NCBI RefSeq assembly: GCF_947179165.1
Contig: NC_077242.1
Coordinates: 29,085,597-29,149,596, forward strand
DNA from: Solanum dulcamara
Lineage: Eukaryota > Streptophyta > Magnoliopsida > Solanales > Solanaceae
Length of the DNA stretch: 64,000 bases
Direction: 5' to 3'
Shown: piece by piece, positions 12,061-23,548 of the stretch
Numbering within the stretch: the first letter of the stretch is position 1
Layout of the letters: every line of letters begins with the position of its first letter
Position numbers and translations under genes: made by a program
Notes under the pieces: model-generated
The model's database searches: none
What the model saw: the letters and a program-made list of their open reading frames with translations, nothing else
What the model was told of the DNA's origin: nothing

Positions 12061-13686
12061 TGTTGCACATTGAGGATAAAAAGCAAGATCTAGTTTGGGA
12101 TGTGCATAGATTAGACCATTTGGGTGTTCTATTGGTTGATTCTAAGGATGGTGGTGTTGTTGGTCAAAATGGTTCCAAACCTCATAGTTCACTGTATTCT
12201 ATTGATATCGGTTCCATAAAGATGTATTGAGATTTGAGGGAAGTGGATTGGTGGAGTGTTATGAAAAAGGATATTGCGCAATTTGTGGCTAAGTTTCCTA
12301 ACTGTCAATGAGTGAAGGTTCGACATCAAAAACTAGGATGTTTGGCTCAACACATTGATATTCCTACTTGGAAGTTGGAAGCCTTAAATATGGACTTCAT
12401 TACTAGATTACCTCATACTAGTAGGCAATATGACTCTATTTGGGTGATTGTTGACCAAATGACTAAGTTGGCTCATTTTCTTCCTGTTAAGACATCATAT
12501 TTAGCCGAGGATTATGCTAGATGGTATATTTGATAATTGGTTAAGCTTCATGTTGTTCCATTATCTATTATTTCGGATCAAGGTATTCAGTTTACATCTT
12601 AGTTTTTAAGATCCTTGCAAAAGGGTTTTGGTACTCAATTAAAGACTAGTACAACTTTTCATCCGTAGATATATGGTCTGGCCGAGAATACAATTTAGAC
12701 ATTAGAGGACATGTTGAGATTATATGTCAATGATTTTACAGGAAATTGGTATGATTATTTACCATTGATAGAGTTTGCCTTTAATAACATTTATCACTCT
12801 GGAATTGAGATAACTCTATTTGAGGCTTTGTATGGTAGGAGGTGTAGATATCCTATAGGGTGGTTCGAGGTAGGTGAAGTTGCTTTGATAGGACACTAGT
12901 GTGTATTTGAGTCTATAGAGAAGGTTAGGCTCATTATTGAAATATTAAAAATGGCTCAAATCCAACAAAAGTCTTATTCGGATGTGAGGAGAAAGGAACT
13001 TGAATTTTAAGTTAATGATTGGGTATACTTGGAAATCTCGCCCATGAAGGGTGTGATACATTTTGGTAAGAAAGGAAAGCTAAAGTCCCTACTATGTTCG
13101 CCCATATCAGATCTTGATGAGGATTGGTAAAGTGGCTTATGAATTGGATTTTCCTTCTAGTTGGCATCGGTGCTTTTGATGTTCCATGTGTCTTTGTTGA
13201 GGATGTTTATTGGAGATCCAAGATCCATTGTTCCATTGGAAAGCATTGAGTTTAATTAGAGCTTTTCATATGAGAAGGTTTCGATTAAAATCTTGGATAA
13301 ACAAGTTAGAGAGTTGAGGAACAAGGAAATAGCTACAGTTAAAGTGTTGTGGAGGAACCAAGAGGTTGAGGGTGCTACATATGAAGTTGAAGCCGATATG
13401 ATGTCCTGATATCCTCATCTGTTTTCTTCCATGCCTAGTTAAGGTATTTAGTTCCTTCATGGTCTAATCAACCCAAATCATGTATTTCAGTTGTTCTCAT
13501 GGTCTCATACGCCTCCATGTTCATGAAATAATTTTTAAAGCCATGTTTTAGGTTGGGATTATAGATTTCACGTTTTATGAGTTATTGAGATTTTTGCATT
13601 CATGTTGGGATGTTACGTTCCTTTCCTATTTTATTCATGCTAGATTGAGTCTAATTCGAAGATGAATATTGCCAAGGGGGAGATAT
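12061..13686 (+). pseudogene. pol: B internal 1: integrase remnant and 3' tail
   Basis: Integrase remnant. 12190-12310 holds the zinc-binding part with only one cysteine of its CPNC pair left (FPNC). The frame 12312-12533 has MDFI, the first catalytic Asp, and TKLAHFLPVK. SDQG (second Asp) lies at about 12572 and LEDMLR (Glu) at about 12705. 12711-12899 has IEFAFNNIYHS and ALYGRRCRYPIGWFEVGE. The chromodomain-like tail at about 13360-13420 reads GATYEVEADM: the usual Trp is Tyr. From 13421 to 13671 there is only untranslated tail; a purine tract (13672-13684) ends it. Confidence 0.8.
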
Positions 13687-15906
13687 TATAAGATTCCAAA
13701 AGGTAGAATGTCAAAAAATGAGGTTCAAAGATGATTTCTCAAAAAAAACTCAGTTTTTGGCATAAAGTGTTCTTCATGAGATCCACTATGGGTCGTGAAA
13801 GGACCACGAGTCATGAAGGGCCATCGTCGCCCATGCCCACCTAAATAGGTTCCTAAAGTAAGGACCACGACAGGCCAGCACAACACGTGGTGCACACCAC
13901 AGATCGTTATGGCCTTCGTGGTGAGCCCCTATACAGGCCTTCTATCAGGATCATCTCCACACCCATGTTAATGGACCATATTTTCCTCCAGTGACCATGG
14001 AGGTCTCCGTGGAGGAAGACCTAAATCTTTTCCTGCAACCCCTAAATATTCGAGTTCAAGCCCTATGTCACGGACGGACACCATAGGTCGTATTGCCTTT
14101 CATAGTCACTGGTATGTCTCGTGGTAGGCACTCCATTTTCAAAAAATCTAAGTCCCTTGCCATAAAGGAGACCACATCCCCTATTGGCCTCCACAGGTTG
14201 TGGTGATGGTCAGTTTTTATTCCGAATTAATTTTAAGTTGGGATTATTTTGGTCTTTCTCTATATTTCATTAATGAATGTGGACGGTTTTTGGGAATAGA
14301 TTATTAACTATTAACTACCCAAAATTCAACTAACCCTCTCATTCTCAACATAACTCCCAAAATCCAAAACCTTTCTCCCAAGTTTTTTTTTTCAAAGGTC
14401 TTCTTCTTCCTCAAGCATATCAAGGGATTCCATCAAGGTGTATCTTCCATTCTTTTCAATTTAGGTCTTAAAGAGGTAAATGTATGTGGGACTTCATCCA
14501 TGGCCTTCTTTCACCAATGGAATCCAAAAGATTTCTTCTCAATTTTCTTTTGATTTCTTCAACCAAAAGCCCTAATTTCATAAGTTTCATTGGGTCATCT
14601 CAGTTATGATATTCTTCAATGTTATTGGACTAATTATGTATAATTTACATCATATTGCATGATTTCAAGTTAAATTTTAATGACTCATTCTACATGATAG
14701 TTTCAAGTATGATTTATGAACTATGATCATGATTTTCAAGTTATTTCAATCAAAGCTTCATGAATGAGTTTAAAGATGCTTTATGCAAAAAATTTAAGAA
14801 TTATGATCCATGATGTTTCAAACAAGTTAATAATAGAGTGACTTAACATCCTTAAAGGTGACTTAAGAGTCTGATGAAAGAATGACTTAAGATCCTTGAT
14901 GAAGAAGGTGAGTTAAGACTCTAGTGATATTTTTATGAAAATTATTCGTAACGATGGAAGGCCTACACCCTCATTACATTAATCACATGGGGAATGACCT
15001 ATTCCTATGATATATTTATATTATAATATGATATGTATTCCATGGGATGTTGACTTAGAACTGATTGGACTTTGAAGTGGGAGCTCGACCTAAGCCCTAG
15101 TAGCAACCCTTAGTCTCTTAAACTACATTGCCACTGTAGGAATATTTACTAATATGGTTTTTGATGATGATGATAAATGTTGGATGTAGCCTCTCTTGGC
15201 AAGTAGCCTCCCCCTTCTCGATGTCGGTATCATCAGATTTCATGTTAATGCTCGCATATTCTTAAGGTCGATTACAATTATGTCCCATATATGTATTTAT
15301 CCTTTGATGATGATATTTTGAAGCATTGACCAATGATTATGATTATTTAAGGTTTTTATAGTTGTATTCATGGTTTAAAGATATTGGTCTTGCATTGGAT
15401 GATTCATATTATTTATCTCCTATGTTTGTTGTTCATGAATATTCTGACACACTTAGCGTATTCCATGTTCTAACACATAATTTCACCTACATTGCATCAA
15501 AATGTAGGGTCTAACAATCACACTCATCCTCCTTCTGCTTGTGGCTAGTGCTTTTTATTACCTTACTTTTGGTGAGTCCTCATGTTTTGAGGTTGTGAAA
15601 TTTTACTTTCATGTTGTCATCTGACTACGTCATTACTCTTATATTTTCATGGATGATCTAGGAGCTTGTCTTACGCCCCTATCTAGTTAGTAGAGGCATA
15701 TTAGATTTTGAGTGTCTATGTTGTCTTACATTTCTCACTTTTGGGTTTTATTCCCTTATTGAGACTATGCTTTTGTATCTTGATTTAATTTTATTTTCTT
15801 TATTTACCTTATGTATGCTCATGAATAATTTTCTTAGAGGCTTGGTTGGAGAACCTCGGGACTCTAATTTTCGTATCACGGCGAGGCCCTATTCTACGTC
15901 ATAACA
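13687..15906 (+). repeat. B shared middle LTR
   Basis: 2220 bp, starting TATAAGATTCC after a purine tract (ancestral TGTAAGACCCC, as in C) and ending TAACA before AACTTGG and a primer site. It serves as 3' LTR of internal part 1 and 5' LTR of internal part 2. The first third (13780-14215) is rich in CACGA/TCGTG motifs. No coding sequence. Confidence 0.85.
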
Positions 15907-16079
15907 AACTTGGTATAAGGGGACAAGGTTCAAGTTTCCTAGGGAGTCTATCAACCTACATCAAGTTGAGTCTTGTTCATCAGTATGAAGCGCGCCACAC
16001 CTATGAATAGGAGGCCATGAGGCTTTTTAGGAAATACTTCACTTCTTTCATGATCTTATCATGTGATAGAGTTGAACTC

Positions 16080-16837
16080 TATTGGAATTCCTTGTAACTC
16101 GTATCCTGTGCATTTCAAAATATGTATCATCAAGAAGAAAGCAATCAGAAAAATGGTCAAGATGGTAGCCCTTCGATTCTGGTTGATCCATCCTCAAGTC
16201 TCAATATCTCTAATGTTGAGCTCCATTATTTCCTCATGTTATCTTCTCTAGCTCCGACTACTCAATTGAATCACCAAAATGTAAATCCTATGAGCACAAT
16301 GTCAAAGGAAGGAAAAGGTCAAGGAAAAGGAATATTAAGAGAGGAGATAACTTATATAGTCAAACAATAAAAAAATAGGAAACATCCGACTCAAATTCTA
16401 GAAAAAGTGATAGGAAGGAGAAATCCTACCCATCATGTTACGAGCGTGGTAAGAATCATTTAGGATATTTCTTGGCTGGTACAAAAGGTTGTTATGGTTG
16501 TGGCAAGAGTGGGCATAAGGAAAGGGACTGTACAATGGCTTCTAAGAAGGGGAGAGAGTCTTAGAGGGCTCGATTTGATGATGGGTTTTCTCAATCCTAA
16601 ACCAATGGTGATTTTAGGGGGTATACTATCCCTAAGTGTTCCAAGTGTGGGAGAAACCATGGAGGTAAATGTTTGGTTGGTACGGATGCTTTTTTTGGAT
16701 GTGGTAAAATGGGGCACAATGTCTCTGAATGCCTTGACAAGGAAGAGAAGGACATCGTTAAAGGCGAGCTACTCAAGGTGGACAAGCTCAACAAGGTGGT
16801 GGCCCACACCACAATAGATTCTATGCTTCCAAGCTAG
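16080..16837 (+). pseudogene. gag: B internal 2: gag remnant with zinc knuckles
   Basis: Second copy of the shortened gag. 16122-16370 encodes the N-terminal piece ending PMSTMSKEGKGQGKG, with the same missing capsid core as in internal 1. The knuckle CYGCGKSGHKERDC lies near 16489-16530; CSKCGRNHGGKC and a knuckle reading FFGCGKMGHN, with its first Cys turned to Phe, follow by 16720. Several frameshifts and stops. A degraded primer site (TTGGTATAAGG, from 15910) precedes it. Confidence 0.75.
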
Positions 16838-17606
16838 GCAAGATGTCTAGAAATATCCCGAAGTGATTACGGGTATGTTGAAAGTCTTTGACTTTGATAT
16901 TTATGCATTGTTAGATCTAGGTACTACTCTGTCATTTTTTTCTCGTTATTATTCTATGAGATTCATTGTTAGTCCCGAGATATTGGTACAGCCTTTTTTG
17001 GTCTAAACTATGGTTGGTGATTCAGTTGTGGCTAAAAGAGTTTATAAAAATTATCCAGTTTCAGTTTTTCATAAAGTCATATCTATTGATCTAATAAAGC
17101 TTGATATTACCAATTTTAATGTTAATCATAGTATGGATTGATTCATGTATGCTATACCTCTATATGTTGTAGAACTTGTATGGTTAAGTTTCAATTTACT
17201 AATGAGCCAGTCCTAGAATAGAAAGATAGTAATTATGTGTTTAAGGGTCGATTTATCTCATGACTTAAAGCTCATAAATGATTTACAAAGGTTTCATCTA
17301 TCATCTAGTTTGGGTTAGAAACACTAACTCTGAAGCTCCTACTCTTGAGTCAATTTCAGTCAATAATGAGTTTTTAAAAGTTTTCCCAGATGATCTTCCA
17401 AGTATTCCTCCCAAAACGGAAATAGACTTTGGTATCGACTACTCCTCGATACTCAACCTATCTCTACTCTTCCTTAACAAATGACTGTGGCTGATTTGGA
17501 AGAAATAAAGGATAAGCTAAAGTATTTTTTAGATAAGGGTTTTATAAGGTTGTGTATGTGTCCATTGGGTGCTTCGGTTCTCTTTGTCAGAAATAAGAAT
17601 GGTTCT
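16838..17606 (+). pseudogene. pol: B internal 2: protease and RT start, cut by A2
   Basis: Continues from the gag remnant: protease-like region around 16880-17160 (HALLDL.. replacing the catalytic triad) and RT N-terminus (17278-17484, [20 protein letters not shown]). It stops at 17606, in the codon series after GASVLFVRNKNGS, where the A2 LTR begins. The rest of this RT should lie beyond A2 but is not found in the window. The five bases GTTCT (17602-17606) are the candidate target duplication of A2. Confidence 0.75.
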
Positions 17607-18594
17607 TGTCACGACCCAACCCCATAGGCCGTGACGGGTGCCCAAACTAGACAGTCGCATGTACCCTTGCTAACTATAAGGAAACCTATCTCCTATTTGA
17701 GTCATAGCGTGCCAATAGGCAAGACAATATATATAATCCTATGAGGCTATCGTAACATATAGGCACATCTGTTTACACATACAAATACAACCCACATACA
17801 TGTCTACAGACCTCTAAGAGTAAAAAGAAATAGAACCATAAGGCAGGATAGGGCCCCCACCGTACCCTTAAACACACAAATATATACATCAATGGTCGGT
17901 ACCAAAAGCTAGGCTCCGACATGATGGAGCTCTTCTTAAACCCACTAGATAGAATCCTAACCTGGTGGATCCTCAAGTCGCATGTATGTACCTGCAAGCA
18001 GGAAATGCAGCCCCCAAGAGGGAGGGGGGTTAGTACGAAATATGTGCTAAGTATGTAAGCATAAAACACCATAACGAGATTACAGTTGAAACAGGGATGT
18101 AGGGGAAAAGTATAACAATTAACCCATTACTATGCCTACATCTTATGCAGTAAAATCATTTTCATCATAATATCATATCATCATCTCTTTTCATCATATA
18201 TATCACTTAATCGTGTCATCGTATACAACATCATACCATCGTACATGGCATAACCCTATCATATATATATATATCATAACATATCTGGCCTATTATGGGG
18301 TTCAGTGTCACAAATGTATCACTATATTTGCACATGCATGCCTACCTACGATAACCGGCCCTTTAGTGAGGGACTCGGTGAAAAGAGTAGGGTACATCTA
18401 TAGCGTACCCGCGTCGTATATATACATACCATACCCGAACCGCTAGTGAGGGACTAGGTGTTCCTTCCTTAAATCACCATATACCATACCAAACCCATTA
18501 TGGGACTCAGTGTTATAATCATTATATTTTATCCGGCCCGGAATGCAGTGAATACTCGTATCATTATTGGATTATTATATTGTCACATCATTAT
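17607..18594 (-). repeat. A2 3' LTR, left part
   Basis: Begins TGTCACGACCCAACCCC (the reverse of the LTR end GGGTTGGGTCGTGACA) immediately after B's RT. Contains GGGACTCGGTG-type repeats (18350-18550). Interrupted at 18594 by A3; the sequence resumes at 26310 in the same LTR context. Confidence 0.85.
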
Positions 18595-19059
18595 TGTTAT
18601 ATCCCGTACTTCTGTACCTTGAGACCTGTTCGTAAACTTTTTGAAAATCTCCATGTGATCCTTGTTATCTATCACATTACCAAATAACTCTAAGGAAGGG
18701 AGGATGTGATGCCCCGTGATAGTGAAGGTTGGAAATAGAGTTATAAGTATTTGAAAGGAGTTGGAGGCAACTAACAAATCATGGAAATCGACTTGCTTGC
18801 GTAAGATACTAACTTAGAATTGGTACATACTTAAGCTACTTGAGTATACGTCAAGCTTAAGTAGCAAGGAGTGTATAGGCTCTTGGAGTAAGACGAGATT
18901 ACGGGCTTACGAAAAACAAATAAGGAAATAACGCGCCTACTTGAAGTAAGTAGGTGATGCACCTACTTGTACAAGAAGGTTATGCACCTACTTAGGGTCA
19001 AGTAGGTGATGCAGCAGCTTGGGGGAGCCCTTTGCCATATGGCAACTTTGGATTAGAAG

Positions 19060-19155
19060 CTTGGATGAGGTGGCATCATAGGAGGCTGCCATGTGTCACC
19101 CCTAGGGGGATGCCACATGTCACCTCCTAAGGAGGTGTATATATACATTTTGGAT
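19060..19155 (+). promoter_or_regulatory. A3 5' LTR promoter candidate
   Basis: Two G-box-related sites, CCATGTGTCACC (about 19089) and CCACATGTCACC (about 19112), end about 20 bases before GTATATATACAT (19138-19149). Spacing fits a pol II TATA promoter. In the 3' LTR the first site is an exact CCACGTGTCACC. Activity is inferred only. Confidence 0.55.
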
Positions 19156-20845
19156 GACTCTTAATTCATTTTCCTTCCAAAAAGATTAGCCAAAGAAGAG
19201 GAAAAATGTGAAGAACCCAAAAAGAACAAGGCAGCCACAGTTTTGAAGAATTAATGGTGACTTCTTCGATTCTTCTCTGTGAATTAATTATCTACGGTGT
19301 TCCGCAAGTACATCAAGGTATATATATATATATATATATTTTATGATGCCTACAGAACCATACCTTCAGGTTTACACTTGGAACAAACAAGAGAAAGTGT
19401 GAAAGAAGAAGAGAAAAACTTTGGAGGGCAAGAAGAGGAGCTCCGGGTTTGGGGCTGCCAAGGTAAGACTCGGAGTTTCGTTCCGTGAATTAATTATTTA
19501 AGGTATCCCACAGTTATGTTATGGTATTTTATAACATAAAATTCCAATTTGGGGCACCAAAAAAGGGGCACAAACAGTCCGCCCCAATTCAGCATACCAA
19601 GAAGTTTCCGAGATGTAGTTTTGGCAAGCTTTGGCCAATTTCGGGTAATGTGAGACCTTTCCCTTAAAATTGGGGTTTATGGTGTTTTTACGAAGTGTAT
19701 TATATATTTTTTATGTGGCTGGAAACGTGAAAACATCATAGAAACACTTGACGTTCGAAACAAACTAAATTGGAATCGCTATAGTTGAATTATCGTCAAA
19801 GTAAAGTGTTGTGCTTGTGGTGTACTGCTGAAGGTGTGTGGAGGTTTGTTGCAAGTCCTAAATGTGTTCTAAAAGAGGTGTGGGTTCTGATTTTAACATC
19901 TACATGACCCCTCGTTTTGTATAAATAAAGGCTTTGTGAAATAAAGACTAGAAACCCTATTTTTGTGTCGTAATTTTCAGCAAGTTGTTTGGAGCTTGTG
20001 TTGCGTGATGTCACCATGTTTTATATTTATATGCTGCAGGGTATTATTGTTGGTTGTTTGTAGTGATTAGGAATGTAATTGGAAATTCGGATAGGGCACT
20101 TTATAGGGGAGGTGCTGCCCAATTTTCATTAATGCCTTAACTAATTAAAGAACTAGTCGAGGAGACGAATAAGGAAATAGGTTCCATGAATGCTACGGTG
20201 CAACTGAGGGAACTGAAAATTTAAGGTTGTTGATACTTGAATTTATTCTATTTTAAATAGGTTCGGAGGACGATGGCATGGACGTGATTAAGAAAAGTCC
20301 ATACGAGGTATGTGAAGCTTTCTTTTGGCATATTTTTGGCATAAGTATGTAAAGCTATTCTTCTCTTTTTTGGCATGTCTTAGACGTAAGTAATGAATGA
20401 TATGTATATGAGCTTGGGGTAATTCCATTCATAAATTCCAATAATGATCCATGAGTTTCATTGACTTCATGATATTAGAACTCCTGTAGTAATTGAGTTG
20501 TTGCCTTTTAGGGCTTCTATATGACGAAAGGTGGTATGTGCAAAGCCTATCTCTTCTTCCCCTTAGAATGTCTTAAATGTAAGTGAATTGAGGTATGATA
20601 TGAGTGTAAAGGCAGTTCCAGTTGTAAGTCCCGAGTATAACTCGTGGCTTGAGTTTACTCCTAAATGCTAAGGGTCTTGAAGTAGTTAAACTACGACCCT
20701 CGAGCCTTCTATAGGCTGAATAGGGATTGGGTGTGTAAATTCCTAAATCTGGGGTTTCTTAGGCATATTTATTATAATGGCTGGGGGGATGTCTGATGTG
20801 TTACCAAGTCTTACATGCGCGTATATGCATTGTTATGTGATATGT

Positions 20846-21117
20846 GGATCGGGCCATCATTCCTCGACATTATTATATGATATGCATGTATACGGATCGG
20901 GCCATCGTTCCTCGCCACTAATATATGAGATACGGATCTAGCCATCGTACCTTGGCATTATCATATAATATTTGGATTAGGCCTTCGTACCTCAGTATTA
21001 TCATACGATATATGGATCGGGCCATCGTACCTCAGCATTATCATACGATATATAGATCGGGCCATCGTTTCTCGGCATTATCATACGATATATAGATCAG
21101 GACATCGTACCTCGGCA
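20846..21117 (+). repeat. 40-bp tandem array in A3 5' LTR, 7 units
   Basis: Seven degenerate units with core GGATCGGGCCATCGTACCTC followed by GGCATTATCATACGATATAT, starting near 20846, 20897, 20936, 20975, 21014, 21054 and 21094. Position is late in the LTR. The other LTR has eight units. Confidence 0.8.
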
Positions 21118-21879
21118 TGTACTTGCTATATACATTGATAGGGTTGTACGTTCCACATCGCTAATAGCATTTATATGCCTATCATGATAGATGATGTGTT
21201 TGTAACACCGAGTCCCCAAGCGGGCTGGATACGGTACGTGATAATGGTATACAGCACTTTATTTTTTGAGGTGCAGGTATAGTACCCTATTAAATGCTAT
21301 ACTTGGTTTCCTGCATCCCTATTTTAGGTGTTATCTCAGTTATGTTATGATCATATACTCAGTACATGTATCGTACGGACCCCCCTTTCTTCGGGGGGCT
21401 GCGTTTCATGCCCACAGGTGTAGATGTTCATTTCAGAGATATGCCAGCTCAGGATTTCTGCTCAACTATGATTGGAGGTACTCCACTATTCTAGAGCCTA
21501 GTTTTTTATACTGGTCCTCTAATGTATATATGTATTTGTTTATTCAGGAGTACGACGGGGCCCCTGTCCCTTTATATGTTCCGTACTATTCTTAGAGGTC
21601 TGTAGACATGTATATATGGATTGTTCATGAGTTTATTTCGGTTTGTCTATACGGCATGTTGTAAATGTTTTTAGTTATGGCAGCCTTATCGGCTTGCATT
21701 CTCTCCCATGATATAATATGAATGAAGGAGGCTACACAAACATGAAAAAGTTTTAACCCATTGGAGTTTTTCGGGGTTTTATCACATTACCCATAGTTCA
21801 ATTTGGTTATATTTGAAATTTATGTATACGGGGGTCCAGTTCGGACCTCAGGCGTGGCCCACAGGATTGGGTTGTGACA

Positions 21880-22552
21880 TAAGTAGTATCAAAGTAGTTC
21901 GTCCTTGGGTTATCTGTAGATCGTGTCTAGTAGAGTCTTGTTTATTGGTGTGTTGCGCACCACATCTATTACTATGAGGCTATAGGATATTTAGGATGTT
22001 ACTCTTCTTTCATATCTAAAGATCGTGCAATAGAGCCGAGTCATAAGAAGTGAAATTCCTTATACTAACCTCTGATTTCAGCAGAAGGACAACATTGATA
22101 GAAGAAAGTGACTGATTATATTGGAAGTTAGCAAGCATACAGGTAAGCTAAGGCACGAAAGATATGTGCCAGGTAAGGTATTGAAGTATGATTGAAATAT
22201 AAAGTTGAAAACTGAAAGGAAAGTAGACAGGGAAGGGTAACAGATGCAGTTTGAAGTTGGACATATGAGGTAAGTCCATTATTTTTATACTATTGTTAAT
22301 ATTGAAAGCCCTGTGTGGCTGTGATATGAGGTGATATTGAAAGACTTGTGTGGCTGTGATGTGAGATGAATATATATATTGGCCCTGTGAGGCATTGTTG
22401 GTATTTCCTGCGTACAGGTTTTGGGGATAGTTACAAAATATAGAGGAAACTCTGCCGAAATTCTCCCAGAATAGGAAAAGGAAATAATAAGATTTGGAAA
22501 GAAAAGGAAACTTAGCCCAAACTACATTAGAACTTATCAAGTTGCTCGTAAG
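21880..22552 (+). other. A3 primer site and untranslated leader
   Basis: Degraded Met-tRNA primer site TAGTATCAAAG (21884-21894; ancestral TGGTATCAGAG) right after the LTR, then a leader shared with A1 (reverse of 4500-5098), including GAGGCATTGTTGGTATTT near 22391. A short local duplication (TGTGGCTGTGATRTGAG, about 22313 and 22351) is present. No gag start is seen; the sequence jumps from leader to integrase near 22550. Confidence 0.75.
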
Positions 22553-22885
22553 ATAGACAAAGTTACTTGTAAATTGAACTTACCACCTGATTTGTAAACC
22601 ATACGCCCAGTCTATCAGATATGGATGCTTCAAAAATGTACTGGTGATCCACCCAGAGTATGTCCCATAAATGAAGTCTATGAAATGGAAGAGTTATCCT
22701 ATGAGGAGAAACTTATCTCCATCTTGGATTGGAAAATTAGAAGGTTGCAAACTGAGGACGTGACTTCCATCAAAGAAGTATGGCAAAACAAAAACAAAGG
22801 GAGGGGATGACCTGAGAAGTTGAAAAAGAGATCGAGGAAAGATACTCGTACTTGTTCCCTATATCCAAGGGTAATTTGAACTCCT
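22553..22885 (+). pseudogene. pol: A3 integrase C-terminus and chromodomain-like tail
   Basis: The only coding remnant of A3. In frame: LNLPPDL, then a decayed HPVFHVSMLRK (reading RPVYQIWMLQK), then ELSYEE, ILDW, RRLQTEDVTSIKEVW. After a one-base shift near 22800 it continues EEMT, a TGA stop at 22813-22815 in place of the conserved Trp, then EVEKEIEERYSYLF. The family function is cDNA integration and, for the tail, chromatin targeting. The piece is too short to act. Confidence 0.85.
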
Positions 22886-22975
22886 AAATGGAGCGGATGG
22901 ATGCTGTTATAGAGAACACCCAAAATCTCCCTGAAATCCTATAAGACAAGTTAACATTCAAATATGAATGTTCTC

Positions 22976-22988
22976 AAGGGGGGAAGGA
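22976..22988 (+). other. A3 polypurine tract
   Basis: AAGGGGGGAAGGA directly before the 3' LTR TGTTATATCCCG; the expected plus-strand primer. Confidence 0.9.
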
Positions 22989-23454
22989 TGTTATATCCCG
23001 TACTTCTGTATCTTGAGACGTGTTCCTAAGCTTCTTGAAAATCTCCATGTGATCCCTATTATCTATCACGTTACCAAATAACTCCAAGGAAGGGAGGATG
23101 TGAAGCCCCGTGATAGTAAAGGTTGGAAATAGAGTTATAAGTATTTAAAAGGAGTTGGAGGCCAACTAACAAATCATGGAACTCGACTTGCTTTCGAAAG
23201 ATACTAACTTAGAAGTCCTATACACTTAAGCTACTTGATTATACGTCGAGCTTAAGTAGCAAGGAGTGCGTAGGATCTTCAAGTAAGACGAGATTACGGG
23301 CTTACGAAAAAGAAATAAGGAAATGACACGCCTACTCGAAGCAAGTAGGTGATGCACCTACTTGTACAAGAAGGTGATTCACCTACTTAGGGTCAAGTTG
23401 GTGATGTAGAAGCTTGGGGGACCCCACTGCCATGTGGCAGGTTTGGATTGGAAG

Positions 23455-23548
23455 CTTGGATGAGGTGGCACCCTAGGAGGCTGCCACGTGTCACCCCTAG
23501 GGGGCTGCCACATGTCACCTCCTAAGGAGGTGTATATATACACGTTGG
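23455..23548 (+). promoter_or_regulatory. A3 3' LTR promoter candidate
   Basis: CCACGTGTCACC (about 23484) and CCACATGTCACC (about 23507) upstream of GTATATATACAC (about 23532). Better preserved than in the 5' LTR. If active it would transcribe outward into A2. Confidence 0.55.

Larger units (their letters stand above)
8456..17606 (+). mobile_element. B: tandem Ty3/gypsy element sharing a middle LTR
   Basis: Order: LTR end (8456-9336), primer site, internal part 1 (9337-13686), polypurine tract, complete LTR (13687-15906), primer site, internal part 2 (15907-17606, cut by A2). LTR-internal-LTR-internal with one shared LTR is the known product of unequal recombination between LTRs. Both internal parts have gag knuckles, DPG- or DL-type protease remnants and RT of the Tekay/Del chromovirus type. 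A1 sits in its first LTR and A2 in its second RT, both in opposite orientation to B. Confidence 0.85.
18595..21879 (+). repeat. A3 5' LTR
   Basis: 3285 bp. Contains AAGTAGGTG inverted repeats (18948-18968), ACGTG-like cluster and TATA box (19060-19150), a TA run (19317-19340), and a 40-bp tandem array (20846-21117). The first 200 bases differ from the 3' LTR at about 14 sites by eye (about 93% identity), so the insertion is not recent. Minus-strand open frame 19796-20017 is mirrored in the other LTR and is accidental. Confidence 0.9.

Noticed and set aside
18170..18595. ATCAT/CATA-rich stretches resembling a satellite or CRISPR-like array
   Set aside because: Irregular AT-rich LTR sequence without regular spacers; plant nuclear context excludes CRISPR.
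20200..20700. Possible cellular gene fragments around start codons in the A3 LTR
   Set aside because: The same sequence is present in the other LTR (24600-25080), so it is LTR and not a captured gene.
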